From: Branchiostoma floridae
Taxonomy: Eukaryota > Chordata > Leptocardii > Amphioxiformes > Branchiostomatidae
NCBI RefSeq assembly: GCF_000003815.2
Contig: NC_049989.1
Span: 19,008,743-19,072,742 of the forward strand
Direction: 5' to 3'
Length of the DNA stretch: 64,000 bases
The translations under genes and the position numbers were made by a program. This document shows, one piece after another, positions 46,205-57,542 of the stretch. How positions within the stretch are numbered: the first letter of the stretch is position 1; every line of letters begins with the position of its first letter. Under the pieces are notes generated by a model. That model worked only from the letters and a program-made list of their open reading frames with translations. It made no database searches and had not been told where the DNA came from.

Positions 46205-46703
46205 CCGATTGACTTGAAATTTGGCACAAAGGTAGAGTAAGCTAATACCCTTAGGTGTTTTTTTCATTTTTTTCATATCTGCCTTAAAAATGATTTTATT
46301 GAGGTTTTTGTCAATTTTTATGTATATTTTGGGCTCCTGTACCCTGGTATTACAGCCGAATGACATGAAATTTGGTACAGAGGTGCCCTGATCATATGCC
46401 CACCCAGATATCAGAACAGTTGTGGCATACGGTACAACAAAATGCTTAATTTTGCGATTTTTGGCCATTTTTTTACAAAAAAAGCACATTTTTGCCTCCT
46501 GTACCCTCGTTTTACAACCGAATGACCTGAAATTTGGTATAAACGTGCCCTTCAATTATGTGCACATGAATTCAATAACAGTTTTTCAATACAGTACAAC
46601 ATAATGCTTAATATTGCGATTTTATGGCCATTTTTCGACAAAAATTGGACATTTTTGGCTCCTATTCCCTCGTTTTACAACCAAATGACCCGAACTTTGG
46701 TAA
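46205..46703 (+). repeat. Degenerate tandem repeat, about 150-163 bp period
   Basis: The anchor ccgaatgacctgaaatttgg recurs with changes at 46205, 46356, 46518 and 46681. Between anchors, tgcttaattttgcgattttt and ggctcctgtaccctcg recur. The first unit is the most diverged. Confidence 0.8.
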
Positions 46704-47293
46704 AAGTGTGCTCTAGATATTTATCCAAATGACTCATGTGTAATTTTTGGCATGGAACACTTTAAAATGATATAATTGGGAATTTTTGGGGTCATTTTCC
46801 AATGGCCAAAGGGGTCAACGACCTCAAGACCTATTGTTGCATGAGGGAGATGGCTGAAATATGCTGTATTTGCTCTCAAGCAAATGTCGGCCTTTCTAGT
46901 GTTTCTACTACATTCAGAAATGACAATGTCCTCACGACATTGGTCGGAAATTATGACGAAAAGACCTTCTTTACAACAGGTATCACCATCTCTTATTAAA
47001 GAAAAGATGAACTGCTCGAGGATTGTCTATGCTCACAGACTGTCTGGATGTAACCATGACGTTTGCAAAACATCTGTTCAACCTCCCTTTTTCAGACAAG
47101 CCTACAACTATATACAACAAACAGGGATTTTATTACTACAGACAAAATACGATGACGTGCAGGACTGTAATCCAACCTTCGAGCCCTTCTCAGACATGTC
47201 TACGGCCGTACAAGAAACCGAAATGTCTACAATATTGTAACAAATGTCTTCAACCTAGACGATCACTCAGGAAGACTTTCAGACACAACTACC

Positions 47294-47300
47294 TATAAAA
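47294..47300 (+). promoter_or_regulatory. TATA box of CYP17-like gene 2
   Basis: TATAAAA 115 bases before the start codon at 47415, predicting a transcription start near 47325. CRE half-sites TGACG occur upstream (about 47038 and 47153), but no full TGACGTCA as in gene 1. Confidence 0.5.
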
Positions 47301-47414
47301 CTACAATTATGTCTCCAAATAAGTTAAACCTGCAGCTGGTTCTGCAGAAGAAGGATCCCCAGCATCTAACTTCATTCTTCCAAGTGTCTCTACTGACATC
47401 CTAGACCGCCAAAC

Positions 47415-50400
47415 ATGCTGCTGGTACAGTCAGTGCTATCTAACATTCAGTTTGCAGAGTACGCGCTGCTTGGAGCTGTAGTTTTCTTGCTATGTTGGCT
47501 GATGTTTGCTGAGAAGAAGCGGACACAGTTCGCACCCCCCGGCCCTCGGCCCCTGCCGCTCATCGGGAATCTGCTGGACATGGTCGGCGCCGACCCCCAC
47601 ATACGCCTGACGGAGATGGCGGAGACATTCGGTACCGTGTTTCAGGTAGGCTTTATGAAGTACTGTCAGCCATTTAAGAATTACCGAAGACTAATTATGA
47701 TCTACGTAAAATACAAGTCCTGGATTCTATCATTGAAAAAACCCTCATAGATATATCTCAGAAAATATAAGATAAATGTCAAGTGATATGGCGTTATACA
47801 AAGTCATATTTCTTACATTTCATCTCAAATCCAACTGTATTCAACCAACATGAAAAATATTCGAAGTTTTATATGTATACAATTATTATCGCAAAGTTTG
47901 TTTGACGCTAGCTTATTATGTGCATTGGCTATATCCTCCAACATACATGAGCTCTACAATGAACGCAATGCGTTTTCCGTAGGTGAGGTTTGGACGGGAA
48001 CCGGTTGTCGTCATCAACGACATTGACCTTGCTAAGGAGGCCCTGGTGAAGAACGGTGACGACTTTGCGGGGCGAGCCCACCTCCCCACCACCGACCTGC
48101 TGTCCAACAGTGGCATGGGCATCGCCTTCGCAGACTACGGCAGGGGCTGGAGGATCCACAAGAAACTCACGCACAACTCGCTCAAGGTAAGTTTTAGGCT
48201 CCTCCCGAATAATGTTCTATTGGAAGATGCAATACAAAGACAGTTAAGTCACAGAGCTAGGGTGCGCATTTTGCAGTTCACCAAGTTAGACCCAACGCTT
48301 GGCTTGCTGATTCCTCTGGTAAATAAGTTCGCCTATTGATCTTTTTGACATTCACTTCAAAAGACACGTGTAGAGACTTTGTCTACTTCTTGTTTGCCTC
48401 TGTACTAGCTGTATTCTCAAGTGACATCCCCATCCCTATGTGTATGATAAAGAAGAGTTGGCAATGGGCCAATAGCATCTCAGATGTTGATTTTGAAAAA
48501 AAAATGACGTCGCGGTACAACCATAGCATGACAGTGACAGTTGATGGTGGTAACTTATTAATTATATCTAATAGTACGTACTCTGAGATATCCTATCACG
48601 CTTGAGATACACTACATCATTGATAACGAGTCCTAGAGTGATTGCAGCCCCTTTCCTTACATCTTCAGATGTTTGGGCAAGGAATGTTCCAACTGGAAGA
48701 TAAGATAACCACGGAGGCCGACTGGTTATGCGGGTATCTCAAAACCTCCTCGGGAGCCCCCCTCGACCCTTACCTCCCCCTGAACACGGTCGTGGGAAAC
48801 GTCATCAGCTCCATCTGCTTCGGGAAGCGGTTTGAACCGGAGGATGACGAGTTCAGGACGATCATCGGGTACAACGAGGGGCTGGTGGACACGGTGGGCA
48901 AGGACGCCCTCATCGACGTGTTTCCGTGGCTGGCGGTGAGTTGTGGTTTCACGGCGCCCTCTTACGGCTTAAAGCAAGTTGCAACTTGTCCCACTAGTGT
49001 ATTCGCATTAGTCACTAGTCGAAAGACAGGTTTACGCAAAATATAATTTGAAACAAATTCTGTTTGGAAAGCGATACAACCCGTACAAGTGTCCAAACAG
49101 AACCTTCAGTGCATCACCCAATAGAAAAATGTTCAACTTTTTTTAACAGGGCAGTCGTCTTTGGCATTCCACTTTCCTTCAGCAAAATAACTGACAACAA
49201 ATTACTAGATTATAGTTGCTGTATATATGGGACAGTTGCGCGTTTTATTGATTAATCATTAATGCCTTTCCTTATGTAACTACAGAAACTGCCCAACTCC
49301 ACGGTGACGAAGATGAAGCAATGCCTGAAGACCAGAGACAATGTCCTCAACAATAACATCGAAGAGCACAGGGTAAATATTTTCTTCAAACTCATAATCA
49401 TTTTTTTTACCATTGAAGTTTGAAAACTGAAATCTGATCGGTAAAACTTTTGCGGACACATACAGTGAACATTGAACTACAGATTATGCGAGCTTCTACA
49501 GATAAAAATTATGCATACAACCATTTCATACAATTCGTCGTTTATGTGACTTTGTGTCGTTCTCTCTTTTGTGTTTTTGTTGGTGATGTTCGGTTATGGG
49601 ATTACTGGATATCGTATAACTATATCATAAATATAGGTAGCTAAGTATTTTATTGATCATAGCATTTTTCATTGTTTGTATGGTTTCTTTAGGGTTCCTT
49701 TAAGGACGGTCAGCCCCGTGACCTGGTGGACGCCCTCCTGAAGGCCCAGGCCGAGGCGGCTGCTGAGGGAGGACGGAAGGCGCAGCGGTACCTGAGCGAT
49801 GAACACATCCTCACTACTGTTAACGACGTGTTCGGCGGGGGGATGGAGACGTCTACCACCACCCTGCGATGGATCCTGGCGTTCCTACTGCATCATCCGG
49901 AGGTATGTATTTCGTGTAGAAAACTTTTTATATCGCACAAACAGTAAGCCGCCGTACTGCATCATCCGGGGGTATGTATTTCTTTTGTTAAAGTTTTTGT
50001 ATCGTAGAAACAGTAAGGCGCCTCAATTCGTAACACATCAGTTCTGTACGCAGTGTTGTACATTATGCAGAACACAAACAACATAAGGAATTAGTCTATT
50101 TGAGCTGTCACACATCAAGTTGAAACCCTGCTTTTATCGATAAGTGTGTTATAGATTCTTCAGTGGACTCACGTTGTAGCTAGACTCAGTGTTTCATCGC
50201 AATCATATCATAATCAATTTTGCATTAAAGTAATTAACAGACGGCACTGAAGTTCCTACAAGTATATGTCAGTTACCATGGATTGGCAATATTGACTTAC
50301 GAGATCGCAATTTCCTTCCAACGTCGACAGTCAATATCGTATAATATTGTAGCCATTTATTTCGTTTTATCCTTTTTTTCGAAAAGTACATGAAATAATA

Positions 50401-51879
50401 CAAAATAAAGGAATGAAGACAAAGGGACGGCGGACTCAAGTTGTACTTCATTTATTTTATCGCCGCCACTTTTACAAATATTCAAAAATTTATCTTTTTT
50501 ATTTTTCGTTTTATATTTTCCTTCAGGTCCAGAAGCGAATCCAGGCGGAGATGCAGCAGGTCCTGTGCGCGAACGACCCGGTGCGTCTGTCTGACAGGGA
50601 GCGGCTGCCGTACCTGGAGGCCACCATCAGAGAGGTGCTCCGGATGAGACCTGTGGCGCCTCTCGCCATTCCGCATGTCGCTATCAGGGACTCATCGTAA
50701 GGACTTACGCTTATATCTAAAATATCGTACTCTTGACAGGTTTTGCTAAAACTTTCATCGGATTTACCACCAGACTTCCGTTACCATCCCCTGCCAAGTT
50801 GACATTTTCTTGCGATTACGCTTTTTTTACCACTCGATCAGTTCCCTGTTAGCTGCAGCATTCATGAGAACTGCAGCTGCCAGAACGCCGTTCATACCTA
50901 GCAGAAAAAAGCTACTTGTCAAGAGACTACTGTGGAGGCTGTTTCGCCGCTGAACGAATTTTGTCTTCGTCCAAAAACTATAATCATTGACAGCTATGAT
51001 ATTCTCTCTTTTATTTTCCGAAAACTTATTTTCTGTATCGCCCTTTTCTCCAGGGTTGGAGACTTCGACGTTCCCCAGGGAACCCGTGTGATGTTTAACC
51101 TGTGGGCCATTCACCATGACGAGCGGCACTGGACAGATCCAGCTACATTCAACCCAGGTATAGCACAAGACGATAGTAATTTAGATTCTTTATCAACATT
51201 ATATGACGGTTCCAGAAGAGATACAGAGATCGTCTTTACATTTTGTGGTCGTAACGAAACTCCATTGATCACATGCATAGTTGGATATCGACAAACACTG
51301 TCTTATTTTAGGTACAAAAAGCATGTATTTGCCTTCTCTACTTCCTGAGAACGATGTTTTGATTATCTGTTGCGATCAAGTTTGTATCACATGATTCAAA
51401 ACCCAGTATGCTTCGCACGATTCAAAACCAAGTATGCAAAAACGTTCATGACAAGCCGTGGTCTTTGCTGCAACGCCAAGTGTCTCTTGGATGAAAAAAA
51501 AGAGTTAACCTACGTTTCCTTATGTTTAAGTACGTTTTCTTTTAGCAGAGAATATAATTATTACCCAAATCTGCCTTTTGATAATTATCTATGAAACCGC
51601 GACTGATGTTCTCGGCCTTTCTCCTTAGACCGTTTCCTTGACGCGAAGACGGGCCAGCTCCTTCGCGGCGGCAGCTTCCTGCCGTTCCTGGCCGGCTGTC
51701 GCGGCTGTCTGGGGGAATCCATGGCCAAGGCCGAGCTGTTCCTCTTCACAGCACGGATCCTCAGGGACTTCCGGCTGGAGCTGCCTGACGGGGTTTCCCC
51801 GCCCAGTCTGCAGGGGAGGTACGGGGTCGTCATGGCTCCAGACAGATACGACATCTGCTTCAGACCAAGAAACGCCTGA
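47415..51879 (+). CDS. CYP17-like cytochrome P450, gene 2 (507 aa)
   Basis: Tandem paralogue of the P450 gene starting at 37860, with the same eight-exon structure and equal lengths for exons 2-7: 47415-47645, 47983-48186, 48669-48935, 49286-49372, 49693-49902, 50527-50696, 51054-51157, 51629-51879 (TGA). N-terminal anchor [20 protein letters not shown] onward, hinge [14 protein letters not shown]-helix [11 protein letters not shown]-helix [12 protein letters not shown]-helix [25 protein letters not shown], haem loop [10 protein letters not shown] with the same Leu after Phe. Exons 2, 6, 7 and 8 are almost identical in DNA to those of gene 1, whereas exons 1, 3, 4 and 5 are clearly diverged. 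The end of exon 5 has a duplicated donor in the intron. Probably an ER enzyme of steroid-like substrates; substrate unproven. Confidence 0.93.
49888..50020 (+). repeat. Duplication of the CYP17-like 2 exon 5 donor end
   Basis: actgcatcatccggaggtat at the exon 5 end and about 55 bases of intron recur about 71 bases downstream as actgcatcatccgggggtat (donor-like at about 49972), each followed by gtatttc...aaacagtaag. Confidence 0.8.
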
Positions 51880-51987
51880 ATAGGTTTTTCATGCTATTGG
51901 CTCTGTAGTTATTACGTATTGGAAATCATATTCGTAAAATCAACGACATTGACCGGCCCTCTCTAAGATGAATGGCCCACTACCCGT

Positions 51988-52019
51988 GTCACGTGACCGT
52001 AACGCACAATCACGTGACT
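51988..52019. promoter_or_regulatory. Two CACGTG E-boxes after CYP17-like 2
   Basis: GTCACGTGAC at 51988-51997 and TCACGTGACT at 52010-52019, about 110 bases past the stop codon. The first fits the CLEAR/TFEB-type consensus. Function unknown. Confidence 0.35.
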
Positions 52020-52361
52020 CCGGAAATGGGTCAAAGGTGCCTGGAAGTCTGTAACGTCTCCCGTCTCGTTTGTACTGGAGTTGTCAATATCGTGTTAACC
52101 GAAACAGAGGAGCTTGTCGCTCATTTTCTCCGTTAAGCAACAAAGACACATACAACACAATTTATGTGTAGTTATACAAGAAACGTTTAACGAATTTCGC
52201 CAGTAGTATTCATATTCAATTTTACTGTTAGCTGTAGGTTATGCCAACGTCAGAATGAGGAACAAACAAAAGAGTGCATGTCGTAATTCTGCTATACATA
52301 TTCATTATCCATAGTTCAAGTTTGCTGGGACAACGAATGCATTACTTATTTATTTACTTTA

Positions 52362-52556
52362 TAATCATCTTAAATAGTTATGATTATCTTTAGCAACAAC
52401 GATGAAAGTTCATCTAGGTAATGTGTCTCCCAATATAAAAGTTACTCAAGGAGTAGGAAATTAATTTGCTCATTTATATTCTAAATAATCATCTTGATAG
52501 TTATGATTATCTTTAAAGCCACTACGATGAACACTAGACATTCAGGTAGTGAAATG
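52362..52556 (+). repeat. Two copies of a 124-bp-spaced repeat in the CYP17-like 2 3' flank
   Basis: taatcatctt(a/g)...atagttatgattatcttta followed by acgatgaa and aggtagtg/aggtaatg occurs near 52362 and again near 52486. A second, shorter tandem repeat with ttattacatacatctat and gttgctgcatcc lies at about 53050-53140. Confidence 0.7.
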
Positions 52557-53145
52557 TTAGAACGCTAGATTACGGTTACTCTGGCAACGGTCAGATGTTT
52601 CAGGTATCGTCTACTTCATTTGGTCTGTGACTGAATAGGAATCACATTGTGCATCTTTCTTATTATTTATTTCTAATTAATTATTTTTCCTGTTCTACTT
52701 ATTTATTTATTCATATCAAATAATTTGTACATTTCAGAGAAATACTAGTACACAAACGACTGAAGTACGGCATTTTTAAAGTTTAACAATATACTTCTGC
52801 CTTCTTCTGGCAGGTTATACTACTTAAGTTTATGCGAGCAACATTGTGAAGCCATTACCATAACTTTCAAAACTTCATTTCTTTATGGCACAGAACTGTA
52901 AATCTTACATAGGTGAGAACGTTTGCTTCTCATCTATTGTAGATAGTAGAGACTGAGACCAAGACTACTGCAACCAGCCAATACCTCCCTATACTGCCAC
53001 TGTGTCAGTATACATTTTCAATAACCCAATTATCCAAACTAGTCTATTGCAAGACTATTACATACACCTATTAATAATAGTATTATAACAGCTGCTGCAT
53101 CCTTATTACATACATCTATCATAACAGTTGCTGCATCCTCTGGGT

Positions 53146-53151
53146 AATAAA
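53146..53151 (+). promoter_or_regulatory. Candidate CYP17-like 2 poly(A) signal
   Basis: AATAAA about 1.27 kb after the stop. The facing TIMM22 gene has AATAAA on the minus strand at 53355-53350, so the two genes would end tail to tail about 200 bp apart. Confidence 0.35.
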
Positions 53152-53349
53152 ATTACACTTCTGAACTTTATTGTGTCTGGCATTGTTTTCTTCTGCCATT
53201 TTGTATTAGATTCCATAGACTTAATGAGTTACACTCCAATTATCAATTAGCCAAACTTCAAGAGAAAATCATTTTCACTTTGAAGTCAGGGAAACAACTC
53301 TGGTGTTTATGGCAAAACAGAAGAAATAGTGGCAAAAGTCATAATCATT

Positions 53350-53355
53350 TTTATT
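53350..53355 (-). promoter_or_regulatory. Candidate TIMM22 poly(A) signal
   Basis: Minus-strand AATAAA about 480 bases after the TIMM22 stop codon. Confidence 0.4.
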
Positions 53356-53836
53356 GCTGCAAATGGCAACATAGTAGCAACAATACCTTAGTGCATATAC
53401 CACATAAATAATGTATACCAGCCTGCCTAGATAAGCTATCAGCAAGTTTGAACAACTTTCTTCTTATAAACTCAATGAAAATAAAATAGACATAATCATA
53501 ACATCACAATCTTTGAGTATTAGCTTATCAGAATTGACACCAACATCATAACAATATAATAACATCTAACACATTACCTCCTACTACATATAGCTTCCAT
53601 ATTTAAGTCCTCAACTCCTCTTATAATATAGGTGAGAGTATACACCATTTAATCATTCTTACATATACATGTATGAATTTTTCATAAACATATAATTTCA
53701 TTTATGTTAGTCACAATATTTGCATAACAACAACGTTTTCTAATACAATTACCAAAAACAACTTTGCACAAAAGGAGCAGTGTGAAAATGCGATCATGGT
53801 GTTATGGAACAGCTTCAGTCATAACTATTGCGGTCG

Positions 53837-56800
53837 CTATCTGAGGAAGTAGTCGATTGCTGAGGAAAAGGCTGCAAAACCTGCACAGCCTAGGATCCCT
53901 GGTTTTACTCCAGCTGGGAATATAGGAACAAAGAGTAGAGTTAAGACTCATATTCATAATGATAAGCATAACATCATCTTAAACCTTGAGTGTTGAAGTG
54001 AATCAACAACTTAGTTGCTCCTGTTATAGCTTACTACCATTTCAGTGTTAGTCTGTAACATCTATCTCAATCTTTTTGCTTGCTGGATGGACCATGGAGG
54101 ATGGTACCAGGCAACTATTTTCTTACTCTTTATATGGCAAAACACTGATAGGTACATTACTTTATACAGTATGTACTGTTGCAGTTTTTACCTCTCATCC
54201 CGATGGCCCCTCCAACGACACAGCCACTCATGGTCCCATTCTTCCAGTCACTCACTCCTCGGTACTGAGGGGGAAAAGGAAAGAATGCAAGAGGTCACAA
54301 AGACTAGATAACAAAGTTCTGTACACAACTATATACAAAGTACTAGTGTAAGTGATTTCACCTTAACTGATGTTTAGGCGACAAGCTGTCACCTTCCTCA
54401 GGGCAATACTGACTGGTTCTTCTTCACACTGCAGCTTGCTGTCACTCTGAACATTTGGGACCACATTCTTCACAATTCAAACTAAAATGTTGCTGCAATC
54501 TGCTGTAGAGCCAGTCAGTACTGTCTTGGAAGGTGATAGACAGTCACTGAAACATTGGCTGCAAAAATCAAGAAAAATAAAGAAAAACCCAATAAGTCAT
54601 CCAGTGACTCAAACTGATGAAACTACTCACTTCACTTTACTCCACTTTGGTAATCTGGGAGACTAATTGTGCACCTCTGAAGTTCTCTAATGGCTTTGAA
54701 TGTGACTTTAGAAACTGCTTCAGCAATAGAATGAATACTCACAGACTCAATAATACATTCAGTTCCAGCGAACATGGCGCCAATGGCGGCAAAGTTCTTG
54801 GCGTAGGACTTTCCTCGGGTTGCCATCTCACGGAGGACCTCTCGTGCCGAGGGCTGGTAGTCGGCGCCATGTTTGGCCGCGTCAAAGCCAAGGTTAGGGT
54901 CAAGACCAGCGGTGAAGAGACCAAAAGCCCCTCCAAGTACGAAACCTGCGAAAAACAAAACACTGGATTTGAAGATATTCTTCCACAAGACCTCCACTCT
55001 CTGTAGCCTGATTTAATCGCGCTTCTTAGGCCCGTCCTACATTGCCGCGCCCATCCGCAGGGAGGAGGCTACAAGCTCCGGATAGCGGAGTTAGCATTAC
55101 ACAGACCACACTCTCTGGTGGAGTGCTGTTGCTGCAAGTAGTGTGGTGGTCCATTGGTTAGTGACCTTTGTTGGGAGTTTGAATCCTGGCAAGTAATGTA
55201 ATTCATCTGTCATGTACTCTTCTGGAAAGGGTCATACTCATAGTCCTTAGGATGGGATGTTATGCCATGGTCCTCTGTTCATTCAACTTGCCGAAAAGAG
55301 GTGAATGTGGTGATGGTGATGAATGAACCTGTACATACTGTACATAGCATTTGAGCAAAACTGGGTTAAGAACACTTTCCTTTTTCACTTTCATGCACAA
55401 AAACATGTAGATATATAGGTCACAGTGGAATTCACTGATGTGTTATGACCTTTTAATGATCAAATGTGGCCATGTACATGTATATCAATGAATGAATGGT
55501 TCATTAATCAATATCAAATCAAGTGTTAAGTTTTTGAAAAGTTCTAAACTTCGCTGGAATGACAGTTAAGATGAATAACTCAATAAGACACCCGTCAATC
55601 ACAGCATTACTTTTCAACTAATCAGTTAAAACTCATTATAAGCCATTCAAAAGACATGCTTGCGATGTTGATGTGATGGTTTAGGTAATCCATAGTTGGT
55701 GGAAGCATTTTTAAGGGGAGTCAGTGCTGAAAGACTGATGCAATATAAGAGAAACATAAATGCCTGGCATGGTCCTCCCTTGTCAACTGTCACGTAGTAC
55801 TGTTTACATACATATTTGATGACTGAATCACGAACAACCATATCTGTCTGTACATTTTTCACAAAAATGGACATAACTACAAGCAAAAGATGCAACAATA
55901 CATATCTTAGCAGCTATTCTGTCACATTTTCCATTAAGGATGACAATATATAATGACGCCTCTGGACTGATGGGAGGCTGCAATAACAAGTTTCCATGAC
56001 AAGAGGAATTGTGTCAGGGTAACCCGATACTCGACAACGTGTCTTCTCACTGTCAGTAGGAATGGACCACTATCATCGTAGGGATGTCGTCGAATTATAC
56101 AAAACGTAATTGCCCTCTTGTTAGTAAGACATATCGTGCGAAAAGTTTGTCTGCTATTGTAACACTGCTGCTTGGATGTGGCAAACATTTAGTTCAAGTT
56201 TTCTCTCACAGGGTAAAAGCGTTGATGTTTTTGTTGGGTTATTATTTATCATAAACCCCCCAAATGGATGTTCAGTGATTAAAACGATGTGTCCTGCCAG
56301 GCCTGACATTCTTTGCCCTATACAGTACAGTCTGCCTGATGATGTGGCTTCGTAACTACGTAATAAACAGCCTTAAGAGCGAAAGATTAAAAGCATTTCT
56401 TCAGCTTCCATTTTTAGCAGTTTGCCTTCCATAAAAATCACACGGGATGGAGAAAGCAGACCGGGCTCTTGTAGTCACCAGTGGCTTGGAAACAAAACAC
56501 TGCAACATTTGATATGTTGTTATTTTGGTGTTAGGGTTGCTGCCCTTGACTTATTCTGACATAGCTATGGCGCTACGTCCTTATAGCCACCGCAGTGCCA
56601 TAACGGAGTACGCAGCTCCGGGGCGGCCGTGGAATAACTTACGGGAGGGGCCGGCAAGAATGGCCGACCAGTACGTCTACGCGCCCGAGACGCCATCGGC
56701 ACAGCCTGTGGAATATTACTACTACGTGGACGACCAGGAGGGGGTACCTATTGTGGTGATGGAAGGGGAGGATGGATATTATTACGTGACGAAGCCGCCT

Positions 56801-57542
56801 GAAGCGGAGCGACCCCGTCCGCCAACGCCGCCGCCGAGGACCTTCCGACCGAGCCAGTCGCCGTCGCGCTCTCGGCCCAACACGCCGACGCTCCCGTACG
56901 CGTCTCGCTCGCGGCCGAACACTCCGACAGCGGCGCTGACGCCTCGGTCGCGGCCGAACACGCCCAGATCCCGGCCGGGCACTCCGAGAAGACGGACGAT
57001 TTCTGGCGTCGAGCCCTTCATTGAACAGCGGTCCCAAGTTTTCGGAGAATCACGTTCGTACGGATTTAATCACGTCGAGCCGCCCGTGCCGCGGTCACAG
57101 TACAATGTTGAGCCAAGGTCTTACGCCGACCCCATGCCACCTTCGCGAGTTGAAAGAAGACTTGCTGAGGTCCAAAGAAGGTTTTCCGAGGGGCAGAACG
57201 AGTACAAAAGGAGTAAACCCAAAGCCAGACGTGTCCCAAGAAGAAGGGTAAGTTTTTGGGGGTCGATTTTCATTCAAACACGGGATATTTATAGTACTCA
57301 CCGGCGGCGCACGCGAAAACTGTTTTGAAGCCGCAGCTTTCCATCGTGTTCTGGATCAGCAACTCTTCGCGCGTTCTCACCGCTTGCTGAGCCCCGAAAG
57401 GCGTCGCCGGAGGCACCAGCTGATGGGAACGCTTTTCCCCTATTACGAGCTGCGTTAGTCGGGCGAAATCTTGCCCCATCGGCTCCAAATTTTGCCGACC
57501 CTGACCGGAGTCCGTCTCCCCACCCTCCCCCATTTTCGCCAT
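53837..57542 (-). CDS. TIMM22: Mitochondrial inner-membrane translocase TIM22, complete
   Basis: TIM22 forms the channel that inserts carrier proteins into the mitochondrial inner membrane. Four exons: 57542-57302, 54945-54743, 54264-54192, 53913-53837 (TAG), phases consistent, 197 aa against 194 in human. Start: MAKMGEGG at 57542, chosen by homology and because an upstream in-frame Met would give an unusual extension. Family signatures: MESCGFKTVFACAAGFVLGG at residues 67-86, GLFTAGLDPN, SAREVLREM, RGKSYAKNFAAIGAMFAGTE, YRGVSDWKNG, CVVGGAIGMRAG, FAAFSSAIDYFLR. Cys70 and Cys144 match the positions of the disulfide pair of human TIM22. Four hydrophobic helices expected. Intron 1 (2.36 kb) contains coronin exon 1 on the other strand. 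Confidence 0.95.
55130..55335 (+). repeat. Degenerate tRNA-derived SINE in TIMM22 intron 1
   Basis: gtggtggtccattggttag resembles the A-box region and gtttgaatcctggcaa the B-box region of the SINE at 405. The body has ctggaaagggtcatactcat and ends near gtacatactgtacatag. It has diverged more than the copy at 405. Confidence 0.55.

Larger units (their letters stand above)
43900..47290. other. Intergenic interval between the two CYP17-like genes
   Basis: No coding exon recognised. It includes a 21-bp tandem repeat at 44906-44986, a (ttct)n tract at 46140-46162, a palindrome around 46094-46128 (tatttca..ccataccat / inverse) and the degenerate tandem repeat at 46205-46703. Two stretches with gtattacgtcattg (near 45418 and 46062) are related to each other. 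Confidence 0.45.

Noticed and set aside
56639-57037. 132-codon minus-strand open frame, Arg-rich
   Set aside because: Shadow of the coronin extension exon; its Arg-rich content follows from the complementary Pro/Ser codons.
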